The notes beneath the pieces are model-generated. The model had not been told where the DNA came from. It made no database searches and saw nothing but the letters and a program-made list of their open reading frames with translations. A stretch of DNA of 64,000 bases from assembly GCA_002914845.1 (NCBI GenBank), contig JXTC01000055.1, positions 820,162-884,161 of the forward strand, given 5' to 3'. Positions within the stretch are counted from its first letter, which is position 1, and every line of letters begins with the position of its first letter. The translations under genes were made by a program, and so were the position numbers. This document shows positions 59,834 to 64,000 of this stretch, piece by piece. The DNA comes from Trema orientale (Eukaryota; Streptophyta; Magnoliopsida; Rosales; Cannabaceae).

Positions 59834-60480
59834 GCTTTATATATATATTTTGTGTAAAATTTTAAGACAAATGCGGGCTTATCCCGTTCATATTTTTGTA
59901 ATATATTTTACTCGCACACGGGTGTGAGCTTTTTATTTAAGAAGCTTTATTCATCGAATATTCATTCCCTGCAAAGCGAAAACAAAATTTATATTGCATA
60001 AATAATATAAATGTGCATAATTTAGCATAATTTAACCAAGTAGTCAATCACTAAGTGACTGATCAGTACGCTATTGCGATTCGAATCCAACTAACTCATA
60101 ACGAGGTTTAAGTGTTAGGATAGATTAGGTCGCTTAAGAAAAACGACGAGCGTAAGTGATGCAAACTCAATATTTATTTTTCAAAAGTTCCATGTCAAAA
60201 TAGAATATAGCAAGATGTCACATCGAACAATGAACATTTTACTTAGTTACTTTGCTGTTCGAGGAGGAAAATTGTGTACTACGACATGCTATGGCATGAA
60301 GCGAGGAGAAAATCCTAAGATTTTAAGGAATTTTTAGAAATTCAGTGATCTAAAATTCCGACTCCTCTAAATGAATGTTTTGCATAATTCCTTAGGAAGC
60401 GAGTAGGAGATAACGATCTGATCCTACTACTCCCTGAGTTTTATGGTGTTCGAAGACTGCCATAAAATTATAAAAGTCGA
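59834..60480. other. Spacer inside Tat element
   Basis: Non-coding DNA between the 3' end of the antisense ORF and the 3' end of the pol region. The two transcription units converge here. No feature recognised beyond CGCACACGGGTGTGAGC, a short inverted repeat near 59913. Confidence 0.5.
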
Positions 60481-60631
60481 ACGAAATTAACGAGTCCAAT
60501 GCGATGATAAATCGAAGTAGTGTAAAGAAATGGCGTCTTTATTGATAAATTCTGATAAATAACAGGACGTCAGACATTTTTGAAGATTATCTGAAGATAT
60601 ACATGAAGATTTATTGATAATATCGACGAAA

Positions 60632-63600
60632 TTATTTTGCATTCCATGCATGCTCGATCTTTTGTCCTCTAGTGCGAGCAAGCTTGTAAGTCCCATGTCG
60701 AATGACGGCATTAATAACATATGGTCCTTCCCAAGAAGGGCCAAATACACCAGCACCATGCTCTTTTGTGTTAGGTAGAACTCGTCGAAGAACAAGATCA
60801 CCAACTATGAATTCTCTATTTTTGACTTTTGAATTGTAATATCGAGCAGTGCACTGTTGGTATGATGCAATCCGTAGTTGAGTCTGTTCGCGCCTTTCTT
60901 CCAAAAGATCGAGCTCAATCCTCATCAATGCATTATTCTGATCATGCTCGTAAGTGGATTGTCGTAGAGAGCTCGCACCCACTTCAACTGGCACCATGGC
61001 TTCGTAGCCATAAGCTAAAGAGAAAGGACTTTCTCTCGTAGTGGTTCGTTGGGTGGTGCGATAAGCCCATAATACTTCGGGAAGTATCTCTGGCCAGGCT
61101 CCCTTGTGCTCTTCTAGCTTCGTCTTCAGGTTTTGTTTAAGTATTTTGTTTATAGCTTTAACTTGACCATTAGCTTGTGGATGGATGATTGTAGAAAAGC
61201 TTTTCTTAATATCTAAGTTATCGTAGAAGTTGCGAAACTCGTCGCAGTCGAATTATTTTCCATTATCAGAGATTATAGTATGTGGTATACCATAACGACA
61301 GACTATAGACTTGTAAACAAAATCTATCATCTTTTTCGCAGAGATGGTACTTAAAGCTTCAGCTTCTGTCCATTTAGTGAAATACTCAACTGCGACCACC
61401 GCATATTTCAATCCACCTCGTGCCACTGGAAGCATTCCGATAATATCTATTCCCCAAACCGCGAATAGCCATGGACTAGTCATTGAAGTTAAAAGAATAG
61501 GTGGCATTCGAGGAATAGTTGCAAATTGCTGACATTTGTCACATTTTCGAGCGAATTCCATCGCATCCTTCTTCATAGTAGGCCAAAAATAACCTTGTCT
61601 GAGAATCTTATTCGCAAGTACCTGCCCCTTACAATGATTTCTGCATATCCCTTCATGAATTTCCTTCATAATATAGTGTGCTTGTTCTTCTTCAACACAT
61701 AGCAATAATGGCGAGCCGAAACTTCTTCGATAAAGCTTTTCATTGTAGATAATATAGCGAGTTGCCTTCATCCGAAGTCGCTTTGCATCGTCTTTATTCT
61801 CAGGAAGTTCGCCCTCTTGTAAATACTTCATTATGGGTTCCATCTATGTAGGTCTCTGATGAACCGGCATGGTTACTTGAGGCTCCACTTCGATGCTTGG
61901 TTTTGCAAGGAATTCAACTAGAACTACCTTCAACAGTTCTGCATCTTTTGTCGAGGCGAGCTTGGCTAGAGCATCCGCCTGAGTCTTTTTAGTTCGAGGA
62001 AAAAGTTAAATACTGTAAGTAGTAAACATCGACAACAATCGTTGCACCTCTTGTAAATAGGCCAGCATTCTTCCTCCTCTTGCTTGATAATCGCCAATCA
62101 CTTGACAAACCACCAACTGGGAATCACTGTATACTTCGATCATCTCGACCTTTATTTCTTGTGCGAGCTTGAGTCCAGCTATCAACGCTTCATATTCTGC
62201 CTCATTGTTTGATACTGAAAATCTAAATCAGAGTGCATAATGAATACTATGTCCTTCAGGACTGATTAGTATTAAGCCTGTACCAGCTCCACTCTCATTC
62301 GACGACCCATCGACATAGAGTTTCCACAGACTTGATAAGTCCAAAGTAGGTTTTTCGACTACTTTGGTGGGAAGATTGACGTCATAAGTAAATTCTGCAA
62401 TAAAATCTATGAGAGCCTGACCTCTGATCACAACACGAGGTCGGAAATTGATGTCGAATTGGCTCAATTCAACCGCCCACTTGAGTAGTCGTCCCGAAGC
62501 TTCCGATTTTTGTAAGACCTACTTTAGCGGAAAGTTTGTGAAAACATCGATAGTGTGCGCGTGAAAATAAGGTCGAAGCTTCCAAGATGCGATGATTAGT
62601 ACTAACGCCAACTTCTCCATCTCTAGATATCTTGTTTCGGCATCTAGTAGTCTCTTACAGACATAATAGACAGGTCACTGTATATTTCCTTCTTCTCGAA
62701 TTAACGCAGCACTTGTTGCATATTTGGAAACTGCGAGATACAAGTATAATTTTTCCCCCGGCTTTGGTTTTGATAAGAGTGGAAGAGAACCCAAGTGTTT
62801 CTTCAGTTCTTGGAATGCCTGCTCACATTTTTCGGTCCACTCAAATTTCTTCGATCCTTTCAACATTTCGAAGAATGGTTGGCATTTATCAGTGAATCTA
62901 GATACAAATCGACTTAATGCGGCTACTCTTCCTGCCAGACTCTGCACGTCTTTTGGTTTACAAGGTGACTGCATATCAATTAATGCTTGTATAATCTGTG
63001 GATTAGCTTCGATACCTCGCTGATTGACTATGAATCCTAGAAATTTCCCCGATCCTACACTAAATGCACACTTCTGGGGATTCAGCTTCATCTGATATTT
63101 TCGAAGAATTTTGAACATCTCATCAAGATGTTTGATATGATCTTCAGCTTTCTTCGACTTCACTAACATATCATCAACGTATACCTCTATCGTCTTGCCA
63201 ATTTGTTTTGCAAACATCATATTGACAAGTCGTTGATAAGTTGCTCCTGTGTTAATGAGTCCGAAAGGCATCTTCTTATAGCAGTACAACCCTCGATCAG
63301 TGATGAACAAAGTGTGCTCCTCATTTAACTCAAACATGGGAATCTGGTTATATCCATAATATGCGTCCATAAAGCTTAAGAGTTCGTGTCCGGACGTCGC
63401 ATCTACAAGCTGATCGATTTTTGGGAGTGGAAAACTGTCCTTCGGGCAGGCTTTGTTGAGATCAGTGAAGTCGATACAAGTTCTCCATTTCCCGTTGGGT
63501 TTCTTTACCAAAACTGGGTTTGTGAGCCAGTTTGGATAAAAAGATTCCCTGATGAACCCAATTTCGAGCAGCTTGTCCACCTCTTCCTTTAATGCAACGT

Positions 63601-64000
63601 AGCGTTCTGAATCCATCGCCCTTCTTTTCTATCGTACTGGCTTTTTTGTTGTATCTATGTTGAGGCGATGGCACATGACATTCGGATCAATCTCTACCAT
63701 ATCCGAAAGTTGCCATGCGAAGATGTCCAAATTCGACTTTAGAAAAGCGACCATCATAGCTCGCATGGGTTCCTGAAGCTTTACCCCGATTTTAAGCACC
63801 TTCGAAGACTCATCGATTGACAAATTTTCCAAGTCTTCTATGGGCCCAGTTTTGACCTCTTTATCGATTTCTCGAGGGTCGAGATCTTCGATTGACGCTT
63901 TGGTCGATGCTTCATTTTGTAACTGAACCATCATTGTGCGAGGTGCCGAATCTTTTGCTGCGAGCTTCAATGAATTATTATAACAAGTCCGTGCATCGTA
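60632..64000 (-). mobile_element. Tat-element pol region (protease-side linker, RT, RNase H, integrase)
   Basis: In minus-strand order: a pre-RT linker (63.97-63.63 kb), reverse transcriptase with the YVDD catalytic motif and LLSFMDAYYGYNQI (about 63.6-62.7 kb), an RNase H with DGSSNESGAGTG (about 62.5-62.2 kb), integrase with an HHCC zinc finger (CDKCQQFA) and core (about 61.84-61.25 kb), and an integrase C-terminal module with FGPSWEGPYVI (about 61.0-60.63 kb). No chromodomain seen. The motif set fits the Tat branch. Broken in about five places. Confidence 0.9.

Larger units (their letters stand above)
48988..64000 (-). mobile_element. Ty3/Gypsy Tat-lineage retrotransposon, partial at window edge
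   Basis: A minus-strand element running past the window end; only its 3' LTR and the 3' two-thirds or so of its internal region are visible. From right to left: polyprotein with reverse transcriptase and RNase H, integrase with GPY/F module, a spacer, an oppositely oriented additional ORF interrupted by a LARD element, a polypurine tract and the 3' LTR. The dual RNase H context and an antisense additional ORF before the 3' LTR are known features of the Tat/Ogre/Retand group. It is decayed, with about five breaks in the visible polyprotein. Confidence 0.85.

Overview
The window is nuclear DNA of a flowering plant, most likely a eudicot. It is strongly AT-rich, its genes have several introns, and it is dense with plant-type mobile DNA: Mutator-, hAT-, CACTA- and PIF/Harbinger-type MITEs, tRNA-derived SINEs, and Copia and Tat-lineage Gypsy LTR elements. 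The species cannot be named from sequence alone. Nothing bacterial, CRISPR-like, rRNA or true tRNA was seen.

The only intact host genes are three tandem, same-strand GDSL esterase/lipase genes of the plant EXL (extracellular lipase) type: A at 9535-14149, B at 27102-30391 and C at 44549-47481. Each has five exons in the same phases (1,0,0,1), and each reconstructs to exactly 362 codons plus stop. Each has a signal peptide, the GDS nucleophile motif and the C-terminal D-x-x-H motif. A broken fourth copy, consisting of promoter plus the start of exon 1, lies at 41680-41868 between B and C. The array was therefore once larger. The three genes differ at the oxyanion-hole block III (GSDD, SSND, GNND).

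Layout. 1-9.5 kb: intergenic, with a hAT MITE, a CACTA-like element containing a Mutator MITE, a second copy of that Mutator MITE, two SINEs, and a 263-bp tandem duplication in the upstream region of gene A. 9.5-14.2 kb: gene A, with a repeated MITE in two adjacent introns. 14.2-27 kb: gene-poor, with Tourist-like MITEs, SINEs and a possible organelle-derived insert. 27.1-30.4 kb: gene B. 30.4-34.9 kb: foldback and long-inverted-repeat elements and a minisatellite. 34.95-40.06 kb: an old, decayed Copia element on the minus strand, with LTRs about 10% diverged. 40-44.5 kb: MITEs, a SINE, the GDSL relic and a cluster of TCGA palindromes. 44.5-47.5 kb: gene C. 47.9-48.4 kb: a Mutator-like MITE. 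49.0-64.0 kb: a Tat-lineage Gypsy element on the minus strand running out of the window. It carries an additional ORF on the opposite strand, into which a 7-kb non-autonomous LARD-type LTR element has inserted, with perfect 5-bp target duplications.

The GDSL genes probably act outside the cell on ester or lipid substrates, perhaps in the pollen coat or epidermis as known for EXL relatives. Substrate and tissue cannot be read from the sequence. All percentages and ages below are by-eye estimates.
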